The translations under genes were made by a program, and so were the position numbers. Shown here piece after piece: positions 1 through 5,868 of a DNA stretch of 5,868 nt. The stretch comes from Acidimicrobiales bacterium (GTDB taxonomy: Bacteria > Actinomycetota > Acidimicrobiia > Acidimicrobiales > RAAP-2). Position 1 is the first letter of the stretch. The number at the start of each line of letters is the position of its first letter. The notes beneath the pieces are model-generated. The model was not told the DNA's origin, did no database searches, and worked only from the letters and a program-made list of their open reading frames with translations. Where the stretch lies: contig JADGOF010000161.1 in assembly GCA_017883105.1 (NCBI GenBank), positions 1 to 5,868 of the forward strand. The letters run 5' to 3'.

Positions 1-771
1 CGTCGTCTCAGCCCGCATGAGGGTTTCGCCTTGGCGGCGTCGGCCCGAGCCCTGTTGGCCATCCCGGGGAGCGACGAAGGCGGGGCACTCTCGAGGGCGT
101 TGGCCAAGCTCGACCGGGCGCTCGGCGGCGAGGAGATCGCAGTGGAGCTCGATGCACCTGCGCTGTTGGCTGTCGTCCGGGATGCGACCGCAGCCCGGCA
201 GCGGATGGCCATCTCTTACTACTCGGCGTCGACCGACCGGGTCACCGAGCGGGAGATCGATCCGATCCGGCTGTTCGCCTCCGAGGGCCACTGGTACGTC
301 GATGCCTGGTGCAGTTTGGCAGGTGGCGTGCGTCGCTTCCGGGTCGACCGCATCTCGGCCGCCGAGGTGGTCGCCGGGCTTCGGGACGCAGACGCCCTTC
401 CCGGGGACCTCGACGGTCGATGGGGGACAGGCGACACCGGACACAGGGCGGATACCGCCGGCGCTGCCGTCGGGGAGAATGACACCACGACGGGATTCGA
501 TGTCTTCGTGCCGGGCCCGGACAACCGGAGTGTGCGCCTGTCACTCGACCCTTCTACAGCCTGGCTGGTCGAGTCGATTCCCTCCGCCGGACCGGTGACC
601 GAGGTCGACGGTCGGATCGAAGTGGAGCTCTTCGTCGGCGGGCATGCCTGGCTGGAGCGACTACTCCTCCGCCTGGGGCCCGACGCCCGGGTGGTCGAGC
701 CGCCTGACTACCGGAACCTGGCGGCCGCCGCGGCCGCTCGGATCTTGCGGCGATACGAGGATTCGAAATAG
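1..771 (+). CDS. WYL-domain transcriptional regulator, PafC-like (5' end outside window)
   Basis: The reading frame is already open at base 1 and ends at TAG 769-771, so the N-terminal helix-turn-helix lies outside the window. What remains is a WYL domain. Counting from the TTG at 31, the segment at about residues 60-108 carries the W-Y-V triplet (88-90, in GHWYVDAW) followed by the basic R-F-R-V-D-R-I stretch typical of WYL ligand-binding folds. A WCX-type C-terminal extension follows (about 150-240), ending in an Ala/Arg-rich helix. WYL proteins are DNA-binding regulators that sense nucleic acid or small ligands; PafB/PafC control a DNA-damage response in actinobacteria. The PafC resemblance is from memory of the family. 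In many actinobacteria pafC is followed by tatA, which is absent here; mobile-element genes follow instead. An internal start at 31 is possible but unlikely, because the preceding residues also fit the family. Confidence 0.85.
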   Translation, partial: RRLSPHEGFALAASARALLAIPGSDEGGALSRALAKLDRALGGEEIAVELDAPALLAVVRDATAARQRMAISYYSASTDRVTEREIDPIRLFASEGHWYVDAWCSLAGGVRRFRVDRISAAEVVAGLRDADALPGDLDGRWGTGDTGHRADTAGAAVGENDTTTGFDVFVPGPDNRSVRLSLDPSTAWLVESIPSAGPVTEVDGRIEVELFVGGHAWLERLLLRLGPDARVVEPPDYRNLAAAAAARILRRYEDSK

Positions 772-1101
772 CGCAGTAGGCACTCGCAGCCTTCGCAAGA
801 AGTTCCGCCGGTGCCAGCGAGGAGACGGTGTCACCTACCTCAGGTTGAGTGAGTCGGTTCATGGTGTGGGTGCCGTCGGTGCCGAGGTTCAGAGAGTTGA
901 GGCCTTTGGCACGTATGGCGGAAATGGTCGGGGCCGAGACCCATTCCGTCTGCTTGGGGGTGGCTTCGTGGCCGGCAACGTCCGGAGCAAGGTGGGTGAC
1001 AGGTGGTGCCGGTATGAATCGCCTGTGCGCCTCGTGGGTTGGGTCGGTCCCGTTGCACTTCGCCATCGAGGAGGGAGGTGCCGGGTGGCGCCTAACTGCC
1101 T
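772..1101. other. Spacer between WYL gene and relaxase; no convincing gene
   Basis: This 330-base stretch contains no ORF I can assign to a family. One minus-strand frame (ATG at 1066-1064, reading left through 772) has an unusually protein-like composition. It lacks a ribosome-binding site and a stop of its own, running on antisense through the WYL gene. Near the right end are a strong purine-rich Shine-Dalgarno sequence (1068-1078) and a small potential hairpin: 1077-1082 can pair with 1087-1092, with one G-U pair and a 4-base loop. I saw no tRNA and no clear intrinsic terminator. If the relaxase module is or was mobile, its origin of transfer and left boundary could lie here, but I see no nic-site motif that I would defend. 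Confidence 0.5.
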
Positions 1102-1108
1102 GTGTTGA
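1068..1108 (+). promoter_or_regulatory. Shine-Dalgarno plus 7-codon leader ORF overlapping the relaxase start
   Basis: GAGGAGGGAGG (1068-1078) is the best ribosome-binding site in the window, yet it lies 23 bases before the relaxase GTG at 1102, too far for direct use. An intervening GTG at 1085 is 6 bases from it and opens the short frame MAPNCLC, ending at TGA 1106-1108. That stop overlaps the relaxase start candidates (GTG 1102-1104, TTG 1105-1107; the TTGA overlap resembles the usual ATGA coupling overlap). The inference is translational coupling: ribosomes load at the strong site, translate seven codons and restart on the relaxase. A hairpin at 1077-1092 could mask part of the site. The frame is also open far upstream, so the leader could be longer. 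Confidence 0.4.
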
Positions 1109-2661
1109 AGATCCATGTGGTCCGCGACGGCGGGTATCGCTACTACGTCGATGACCTGGTACCTGGTCGGGCCGAAGGGACGTTGGTGGTCGGTGAGTCT
1201 CCGGGAACCTGGTCGGGGGCGGGAAGTGCTTCGCTCGGATTGCGGGGCACCGTGGAGGCGCAAGAATTCGCCGAACTGCTCCGAGGTCGGGATCCGGTGT
1301 CCGGTCAGGCACTCCGGAATCCACATGGTGGTCGTGGCGTCTCCGGGTACGACCTCACCTTCTGTGCCCCGAATTCGGTGAGCCTGCTCCATCTGCTCGC
1401 CCCCCGGGAGATGGCTAACGAAGTCGGAGCGGGACACCAGGACGCGGTCTCCGAGGCCATCGGCTATCTCGATCGCGTTGCGGTCGGTGTCCGACGCACC
1501 CGGAACGGCCAGGTGGCCTTGATGGCCTCAACCGGCCTGGTGTCGGGTCAGTTCACCCACCGGACCAGTCGTACGCTGGACCCCCACCTCCACACCCACG
1601 TGGTGGCGGCCAACGTCGCCCAAGGGCTGGACGGCGCATGGTCGACAGTGGACAGCCGGCGGGTCTACGCCCATCTGCGCGCCGCCCGCGGTGTGTACCA
1701 CGCCCGATTGCGGGGCGAACTCACCGAGCGCCTCGGAGTTGCCTGGGAGGTGCCCCCTTCGGGGCTCGGTGACGTGGTGGGAGTCGACGAGACGCTCCGC
1801 CGCCTGTTTTCCCAGCGGTCGGCGGACATGGACGAATTCGTGCACCGGCACTCTGGACGGACCGAGGGGACGCGGCAGCGCCGGGTGGCCTCCCATGTCA
1901 CGCGCCCGGAAAAGGACCGGTCCCGCACCGTCGAGGGGCTGGTGGCCGAATGGAGGTCCCGTGCCGCCGAGTTCGGCTATCAACCGGGTGAGCTGACCCG
2001 GGTGGTGGGGCTCGGACGCGTGGGTGCCAGCGGTCCGGCAATCGACGGTGAACGCCTCCACGCCCGACTCGACGAGATCGGAGCAACAGGTCGCTCCCTG
2101 GCCCACCGGGATCTGGTGGCGGAGGTGGCGGCCGCAGCCACCGCCGGTGCGCCGGCCCGCATGATCGAATCGTTTGCGACGGGCATGACCCGAGCGGCCG
2201 GGACGCCCACCGACCGTGTCGCTCGGTCCGACTCGTCTTTCCCGTCGGCGGCCGGGAGGACATCACCCCTGGGTGATGTGCGGTGGAAGGCCGGCGACCT
2301 GGCCGGTGCGCTCGATCGACAGGTCGAGGGATGGGGGAGTGGTCCGGGCTGTCGGCTCCCTTCGTCGGTCGGCATCGACCGCCCGGAGGCGCAGTTGGGA
2401 CGTGAGGTCCGTCGGGGCGGGGACCACGGGGTCGGGTGCCGGTCGGCATCCAGCTCCACCGCCAACGGTCCGAGCTCGGACGTTGACGGTGGACTTCCAG
2501 GCACGACCTCGACGGTGCCCGGTTCGTTGGTGTGGTGGCCCTGCCCGGTAGACGGACCCGGATCGGCACCACGGTTGCCCGAGCGAGTGCTGGGTGGTCA
2601 ACGTTCGAGACCGGGTCCGCTGTCCAACGAGCGACCGCTCCCCAGGGTCTGTGTCCGATGA
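1102..2661 (+). CDS. MOBF (TrwC-type) conjugative relaxase, relaxase domain only
   Basis: A relaxase nicks the origin of transfer, binds covalently to the 5' end through a tyrosine and leads the strand to the coupling protein. Visible signs are an N-terminal tyrosine group (Y12, Y14, Y15; candidate nucleophiles), the segment GYDLTFCAPNSVSLL at 82-96 (family members usually have S-A-P-K-S-V-S, so N91 replaces a common Lys), and the metal-binding triad in DPHLHTHVV (H162, H164, H166). The TrwC-like region extends to about residue 300. An Ala-rich helical segment (about 331-367) follows, then low-complexity sequence. At 519 aa it is about half a classical TrwC and has no RecD-like helicase. The start is GTG 1102 or TTG 1105; an in-frame TAA at 1093 rules out anything further upstream except CTG 1096. 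The last 400 bases are also open antisense in the coupling-protein frame, so the C-terminal 130 residues are uncertain. Confidence 0.85.
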   Translation: MLKIHVVRDGGYRYYVDDLVPGRAEGTLVVGESPGTWSGAGSASLGLRGTVEAQEFAELLRGRDPVSGQALRNPHGGRGVSGYDLTFCAPNSVSLLHLLAPREMANEVGAGHQDAVSEAIGYLDRVAVGVRRTRNGQVALMASTGLVSGQFTHRTSRTLDPHLHTHVVAANVAQGLDGAWSTVDSRRVYAHLRAARGVYHARLRGELTERLGVAWEVPPSGLGDVVGVDETLRRLFSQRSADMDEFVHRHSGRTEGTRQRRVASHVTRPEKDRSRTVEGLVAEWRSRAAEFGYQPGELTRVVGLGRVGASGPAIDGERLHARLDEIGATGRSLAHRDLVAEVAAAATAGAPARMIESFATGMTRAAGTPTDRVARSDSSFPSAAGRTSPLGDVRWKAGDLAGALDRQVEGWGSGPGCRLPSSVGIDRPEAQLGREVRRGGDHGVGCRSASSSTANGPSSDVDGGLPGTTSTVPGSLVWWPCPVDGPGSAPRLPERVLGGQRSRPGPLSNERPLPRVCVR

Positions 2662-3419
2662 TGGGCGCGGTCGAGGGCGCGCAAGGGATCGCCACGGCTC
2701 GACGGTAGGCGACGGCGTGAGCGGGATCCAGGCCGGGCGGTTGCGGTCGTCAAAGGCGAGCGCATGTCCGGCGGCGCCGTAGGCGATGACGTCCACCGGT
2801 AGGCGTCGTCGCCACTGGGTCGACACACTCTCCCCGAACTGGGGACGACCCCCGACCATCAGATCAGCCATCGGGTGATCGGTGGCTGATCGACCGGCGG
2901 ACACCGTCCGGGTGGGGATCTCCTCCTCGCCGGCCAGCACCGACAAGGAATCGAGGGTCTTCACATCGCCGATGCCGGGGAGGACCATGGTGGTGCCGAA
3001 CAGCGACGGGAAGCCGTCTGCCTGCGCGGGCCAACGGTTGCGGGCTTGGGAGAGATCCTGAAGGCACGCCAGGGTGATCAGGCCCTGCCCACCGCCTTCA
3101 CTTATCATCGACGGGAGATCGGGGAGGGGTGCGATGTTGGCCAACTCGTCCAATGCCAGTAGAACCGGTCGATCGTGAGGGGATGTCGAGGCCCGGCCGG
3201 CACTGCTGGCGTAGGTGGAACGACGGATGTCTTCGACCAGTCCCACCACCAACGGCGACACCAGGGCCTGTTGATGTGCCGGTGCGGCGATGTAGATGGT
3301 GTCGCTGGAGTTCACGAACTCGGCAGGGTCGAACTTCGGTTCGCCGTGGCATCCAGCGCCTGGTCCGAGCGGAAACCGCTCAGCGACCCCGAGGCGGTGG
3401 GCCAGATGCCGCTCAACAT
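2263..3419 (-). pseudogene. Conjugative coupling protein (VirD4/TraG/TraD family), 3' part, interrupted and frameshifted
   Basis: Coupling proteins are membrane-anchored hexameric ATPases that hand the relaxase-DNA complex to the conjugation channel. The longest intact frame starts at 3315. It shows the typical C-terminal ATPase half: DTIYIAAPAHQQALVSPLV, Walker B in PVLLALDELANIAPLPDLP, then EGGGQGLITLACLQDLSQAR and VLPGIGDVKT. Family-like sequence ends near PWRS (about 2690); the tail down to 2263 is low-complexity and antisense to the relaxase. Upstream, homology continues in another frame: GIWPTASGSLSGFRSDQALD and a few residues more (about 3416-3339). It rejoins the 3315 frame if one C is restored in minus-strand AACCGAAG near 3338. 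The Walker A half and membrane anchor are missing, because the homology stops at about 3416, where the serine recombinase locus begins. I infer a gene broken by insertion. The 5' part may survive beyond the window. Confidence 0.83.
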
Positions 3420-3440
3420 CAATCTAAGACATCGGAGTGG

Positions 3441-3455
3441 TATTGTTGCCAGGTG
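3441..3455 (+). promoter_or_regulatory. Possible -10 element giving a leaderless recombinase transcript
   Basis: TATTGT (3441-3446) fits the actinobacterial -10 pattern TANNNT. It lies 6 bases before the recombinase GTG at 3453, the spacing expected when transcription starts at the start codon itself. There is no well-placed Shine-Dalgarno sequence: the nearest GGAG, 3434-3437, is 15 bases away. A -35 box is not evident. Leaderless genes are common in actinobacteria. If correct, the promoter sits at the element's end next to the attachment site, so excision or integration would change the DNA just upstream of it. Confidence 0.33.
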
Positions 3456-4859
3456 CCAGTAGATGCCGTCAACCGCCCTCGAATTGCCGTCTACCTGCGG
3501 ATATCGCGAGACCCCGACGGTACGTCGACGGCGACCCAGCGGCAACTCCGCGACTGCAAGAATCTCGCGAAATTAAAAGGGTGGATTGTCGAAGAAATCT
3601 TCGAGGATGTCGACGTTTCGGCCTACCGGGAGGGCGTCCAACGTCCGGAGTACGAGCGGATGCTCGACCAACTCGAGCGGAAGCAGTTCGACGGGGTATT
3701 GGTCTGGAAGCTCGACCGCCTCGTCCGTCGGGTGGCCGAGTTTGAACGGTTCTGGGGGGTGTGCGACCGCTCTGGGGCGATGCTGGCGTCGTTCAACGAG
3801 TCGTTGGACACCACTTCGGAGATCGGCATGCTCATCGTCCGGATCCTGGTCGCGTTTGCTCAGATGGAGTCGGCCAACACCTCGGTGAGGATGAAGGCCC
3901 GCCAACGGGAGCTGGCCGAGGCTGGTGGCCCGAAACTCAACGGGCGGCGCCCCTTCGGACTATCGGCGGACTGGAAAGAGGTCGTCGAACCTGAGGCAGC
4001 CTTGATCCGCGAGGCAGCGGATCGCATCCTGGCCGGTGACAGCCTGCGCGGGATCGTCCTCGACTGGCAACGGCGTGGGGTCACGACTACCTACGGAAAC
4101 CCGTGGGAGTCGACGGCGTTCCGACGCCTGATGCTGCAGCCTCGCCTATGGGGAGAGCGGACACACAAGGGTGTAGTCGTCGGCGCCGGGGACTTCCCCG
4201 CCATTCTCGACAAGGAAGTAGGGGAGAGGGTCACCCTGGCCGTGAAGAGACCCCCCTCCGAGCTCAAGCGTCGCCGCAATCTCCTGTCCGGGATCCTCCG
4301 GTGCGGACGGTGTGGTGCTGGTATGCGGGTAGGGACCGCCGGGGGTGTCGCCAAGTATCGGTGCGCTCCGCGTCCCGGTGGTTGCGGCCGAACCGTCATC
4401 TCCAAGGAGCCAGCCGACGCTGCGGTGAGTGAGATGGTGCTGTACCGACTGTCCTCCAAGGAGATGACGCGGGCCCTCCGGACGCGGCGGAAGGGATCGA
4501 ACAGCGGGGACGGACAGATCATCACCCGACTGGCTGCAGCGGAAGGTCGCCAGCGTGAGCTGGATGCCGAGTGGGCCCGTGGAGAGATCCCGGCTGATCG
4601 GCTTAGGTCGATGCAGGCTGAACTCGAGAAGGTCACCGAGGGACTGAGGTCGGAGCTGGCGCTCGCCCGGCGGACAGATCCTCTCGTTCAGTTGGGATCC
4701 AACCGTAACGACATCCGACAGGTGTGGTCCGAACTCGGTTGGGAGCGCCAGCGCTCGATCATCTCCACGGTGGTGGAGAAGGTCAACGTGATGCCCACCA
4801 CCACCCCCGGGTCGACGAAGTTCGACGTGGAGCGGCTAGTTCCCGTCTGGAGGGCCTGA
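3453..4859 (+). CDS. Large serine recombinase (site-specific integrase)
   Basis: It catalyses integration and excision by cutting both strands at the attachment sites through a serine-DNA link, followed by subunit rotation. Domains, numbered from GTG 3453 (468 aa): resolvase catalytic domain, about 10-150, with YLRIS (catalytic S18 and R16), VWKLDRLVRR at 84-93 and the long helix around VAFAQMESANTS; recombinase domain, about 165-265, including RRPFGL and the ERTHKG segment; zinc ribbon, about 281-312, with C284, C287, C304 and C311; coiled-coil-like helix, about 355-408; C-terminal end around IISTVVEKVNV. The length is within the usual range for the family. The frame is open back to 3129, but that extension is antisense to the coupling-protein remnant and unlike the family, and the conserved N-terminus begins just after 3453. 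No alteration of a key residue is seen. It ends 24 bases inside the convergent neighbour. Confidence 0.95.
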   Translation: MPVDAVNRPRIAVYLRISRDPDGTSTATQRQLRDCKNLAKLKGWIVEEIFEDVDVSAYREGVQRPEYERMLDQLERKQFDGVLVWKLDRLVRRVAEFERFWGVCDRSGAMLASFNESLDTTSEIGMLIVRILVAFAQMESANTSVRMKARQRELAEAGGPKLNGRRPFGLSADWKEVVEPEAALIREAADRILAGDSLRGIVLDWQRRGVTTTYGNPWESTAFRRLMLQPRLWGERTHKGVVVGAGDFPAILDKEVGERVTLAVKRPPSELKRRRNLLSGILRCGRCGAGMRVGTAGGVAKYRCAPRPGGCGRTVISKEPADAAVSEMVLYRLSSKEMTRALRTRRKGSNSGDGQIITRLAAAEGRQRELDAEWARGEIPADRLRSMQAELEKVTEGLRSELALARRTDPLVQLGSNRNDIRQVWSELGWERQRSIISTVVEKVNVMPTTTPGSTKFDVERLVPVWRA

Positions 4860-5819
4860 AGCCGCAGCCTTCTTTGCCGCCTTCCAAGATCGGTTGTAGG
4901 CATTCCGCGCATCTCTGCACGCTTGGCATAGCGACTCACCAAGGCGGACGTGACGACTGGCGCCACCGTTGGTCCCACACTCGGCCTCAGGCTTGACCGG
5001 ATGCTTCTTTCGCCAGAGTTCTCGGCTGTAGGCGTTGAAAGCGTCCAGACATTCAGCGCATGGCGTTTCCCCGAGCCGAAGATGCCGGTCTCGTCCTGAG
5101 ACGGTGCCACATTGGGCAACCTTCCTCGGCTCCGGGTGCTTCTCACGCCACCGAAGATGGCGATACTCGGCCTCAGCATCCCGGCATTCGTCGCATGGTC
5201 CCTCATTGAGCCGCCGATGTCGGTTAGCTCCCGAGGGGGTGCCGCACTTTGCCACGCGGGGGACCGGGTGCTTCTCGAGCCAGCGCTTCCTGTCATAGCC
5301 AGATTGAGCGGCCCGGCACCGGTCACACGGTTCTTCCTTGTGTCTGCGATGAGCCATGAAGCCGGCCAGTGTTCCGCATTTGGCCAAACGTTCCAGTTCG
5401 GCTCGAGCATCAGCCTCTTCGGCCAATGTCTGCTTCCAGTCACCAGATGGCGGCTGGCTGGCCTCGACGAGCTCTGGGATCTGGGCCCTCCGCTGCTCCC
5501 GCTCGGTGGCCGTGAGCCTGCTGTTATGGCAGTACCATTCGCCGCATTTGCCTCCGCAGTCATCGCGTCCGAAATCCCTACCGGCTGCGACCGGTTTAAC
5601 GGACTTGGTGGACAGGCCCGCGAAGTTGGCTATGTGGCGACGACCGGAGATGCCGTAGTCGAGGGCGATCTGGAACCGCTGGGCCGCGGTCCGGGCCTCG
5701 GGATGGCCTCCTATCGAGATCTCTTTCCTGAAGAGACGGTCATGCTCGATGCTGCAAAAGGACCCGTCACTCTCTGAGGCGGGTGCGGGGCAACCCCGGT
5801 AGTGACACTTTGAGCGCAC
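4836..5819 (-). CDS. Cys/His-rich protein with four tandem C-H-C-C modules and an HTH-like segment
   Basis: Function not recognised. I choose GTG 5819 because GAGGG lies 8 bases upstream of it and the next residues start a Cys motif. TTG 5834 is an alternative, and the frame stays open to the window edge. Numbering from GTG 5819 (327 aa): C5, C10, C22 and H26 form a probable zinc site. Residues 43-76 look like a helix-turn-helix (GRRHIANFAGLSTKSV). C88, C92, C97 and H98 form a second cluster. An acidic linker follows, then four modules starting at C148, C192, C237 and C281. Each module has C-x8-H-x7-C-x2-C ligands and the pattern CGTxxGxxRHxRxxE, C-x2-C, then a Tyr and, in modules 1-3, W-x2-KHP. 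Single modules of this style occur in small actinobacterial and phage proteins (from memory). A nucleic-acid-binding role is inferred. The gene is convergent with the recombinase, overlapping it by 24 bases, so it is probably element cargo or a control gene. Confidence 0.8.
   Translation of the reverse strand: MRSKCHYRGCPAPASESDGSFCSIEHDRLFRKEISIGGHPEARTAAQRFQIALDYGISGRRHIANFAGLSTKSVKPVAAGRDFGRDDCGGKCGEWYCHNSRLTATEREQRRAQIPELVEASQPPSGDWKQTLAEEADARAELERLAKCGTLAGFMAHRRHKEEPCDRCRAAQSGYDRKRWLEKHPVPRVAKCGTPSGANRHRRLNEGPCDECRDAEAEYRHLRWREKHPEPRKVAQCGTVSGRDRHLRLGETPCAECLDAFNAYSRELWRKKHPVKPEAECGTNGGASRHVRLGESLCQACRDARNAYNRSWKAAKKAAASGPPDGN
4886..5378 (-). repeat. Four tandem protein-coding repeats (132-135 bp each)
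   Basis: Within the Cys/His-rich gene the first cysteine codon of each unit falls near 5378, 5246, 5111 and 4979 on the minus strand, giving periods of 132, 135 and 132 bases. Units agree in CGT, a Gly three residues after the Thr, the metal-ligand His, an Arg two residues after it, the C-x2-C pair, and an Ala and Tyr after it. Units 1-3 end in KHP; the last ends in a Lys/Ala-rich tail. DNA identity between units is partial, so this looks like an old duplication kept by selection on the protein and not a recent array. Confidence 0.75.
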
Positions 5820-5868
5820 GAGTCCGGCCCTCAATCGCGCTGCAGTTGCGATTCGGGCACACGACTTC

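Larger units (their letters stand above)
3417..5868. mobile_element. Putative integrative element encoded by a large serine recombinase (left end and interior; right end outside)
   Basis: The recombinase gene begins within 40 bases of the point where coupling-protein homology ends, and the rest of that protein is not found to the right within the window. Large serine recombinases normally sit next to one attachment site of the element they insert. That makes the relatively A-rich stretch at about 3405-3440 the probable left attachment site, with the crossover unresolved. The interior seen here contains the recombinase and a convergent Cys/His-rich multi-module gene. The boundaries are inferred; the left end is uncertain by about 20 bases and the right end is not seen. 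It could be a prophage, an ICE or IME, or a small recombinase cassette; no phage structural or conjugation genes of its own are in view. Confidence 0.6.

Noticed and set aside
755..772. Minus-strand TTCGAATCCTC resembling a tRNA T-loop (possible tRNA attachment site)
   Set aside because: The required GG and stem bases are absent, no cloverleaf can be drawn around it, and it lies in the WYL coding end.
1077..1092. Hairpin as a transcription terminator
   Set aside because: Six pairs with one G-U, no following T run, and a position directly before a start codon; at most a translational element.
554..1324. 256-codon minus-strand ORF spanning the WYL gene, spacer and relaxase start
   Set aside because: It covers two supported plus-strand genes and has no ribosome-binding site; only its middle part is kept, as a low-interest observation.
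1898..2695. 265-codon minus-strand ORF under the relaxase
   Set aside because: Its Pro/Arg-rich composition has no family features, and it lies opposite conserved relaxase sequence for much of its length.
3129..3452. N-terminal extension of the recombinase frame upstream of GTG 3453
   Set aside because: It is antisense to recognisable coupling-protein sequence, is Arg/Pro/Cys-rich, and precedes the normal N-terminus of the recombinase family.
4688..5563. 291-codon minus-strand ORF across the recombinase 3' end and the Cys/His-rich gene
   Set aside because: It is out of frame with both well-supported genes and composed of Ser/Arg/Pro-rich shadow sequence.
5112..5777. 221-codon plus-strand ORF opposite the Cys/His-rich gene
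   Set aside because: It mirrors the conserved repeat modules of the minus-strand gene and resembles no family; it is a high-GC antisense shadow.

Overview
The window is GC-rich throughout, and its genes look like those of a high-GC actinobacterium. The WYL regulator, the MOBF relaxase and the TraG-like coupling protein are of actinobacterial type. Acidimicrobiia is my best guess, but this comes from memory of protein style and not from a search. The stretch reads as the edge of a chromosomal region carrying mobile DNA, with one mobile element inserted into the remains of another.

Layout, left to right. Positions 1-771 hold the 3' part of a WYL-domain transcriptional regulator (PafC-like), cut off at the left edge. 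Positions 772-1101 are a spacer with no convincing gene. At its end lie a strong Shine-Dalgarno sequence and a possible 7-codon leader ORF whose stop overlaps the start of the next gene. Positions 1102-2661 encode a relaxase-only MOBF (TrwC-type) protein with the three-histidine metal site but no helicase half. Facing it on the minus strand is the 3' portion of a VirD4/TraG-type conjugative coupling protein (about 2263-3416). It keeps the Walker B part, but its 5' half (Walker A) is missing and a one-base deletion near 3338 shifts its frame. These two genes are the remains of a conjugation or mobilisation module.

The coupling-protein homology stops at about 3416. Within 40 bases a large serine recombinase gene begins (3453-4859). 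The simplest reading is that a recombinase-encoded integrative element inserted into the coupling-protein gene, with its left attachment site at about 3405-3440 and its right end beyond the window. Convergent with the recombinase, and overlapping its 3' end by 24 bases, is a minus-strand gene (4836 to about 5819). Its product is predicted to have an N-terminal Cys/His cluster, a helix-turn-helix-like segment, a second Cys cluster and four tandem Cys-His-Cys-Cys modules of 44-45 residues. I do not know a named function for it. Its place beside the recombinase makes a DNA-binding role in the element (control, excision or cargo) worth testing.

No tRNA, rRNA, CRISPR array or complete insertion sequence was recognised.
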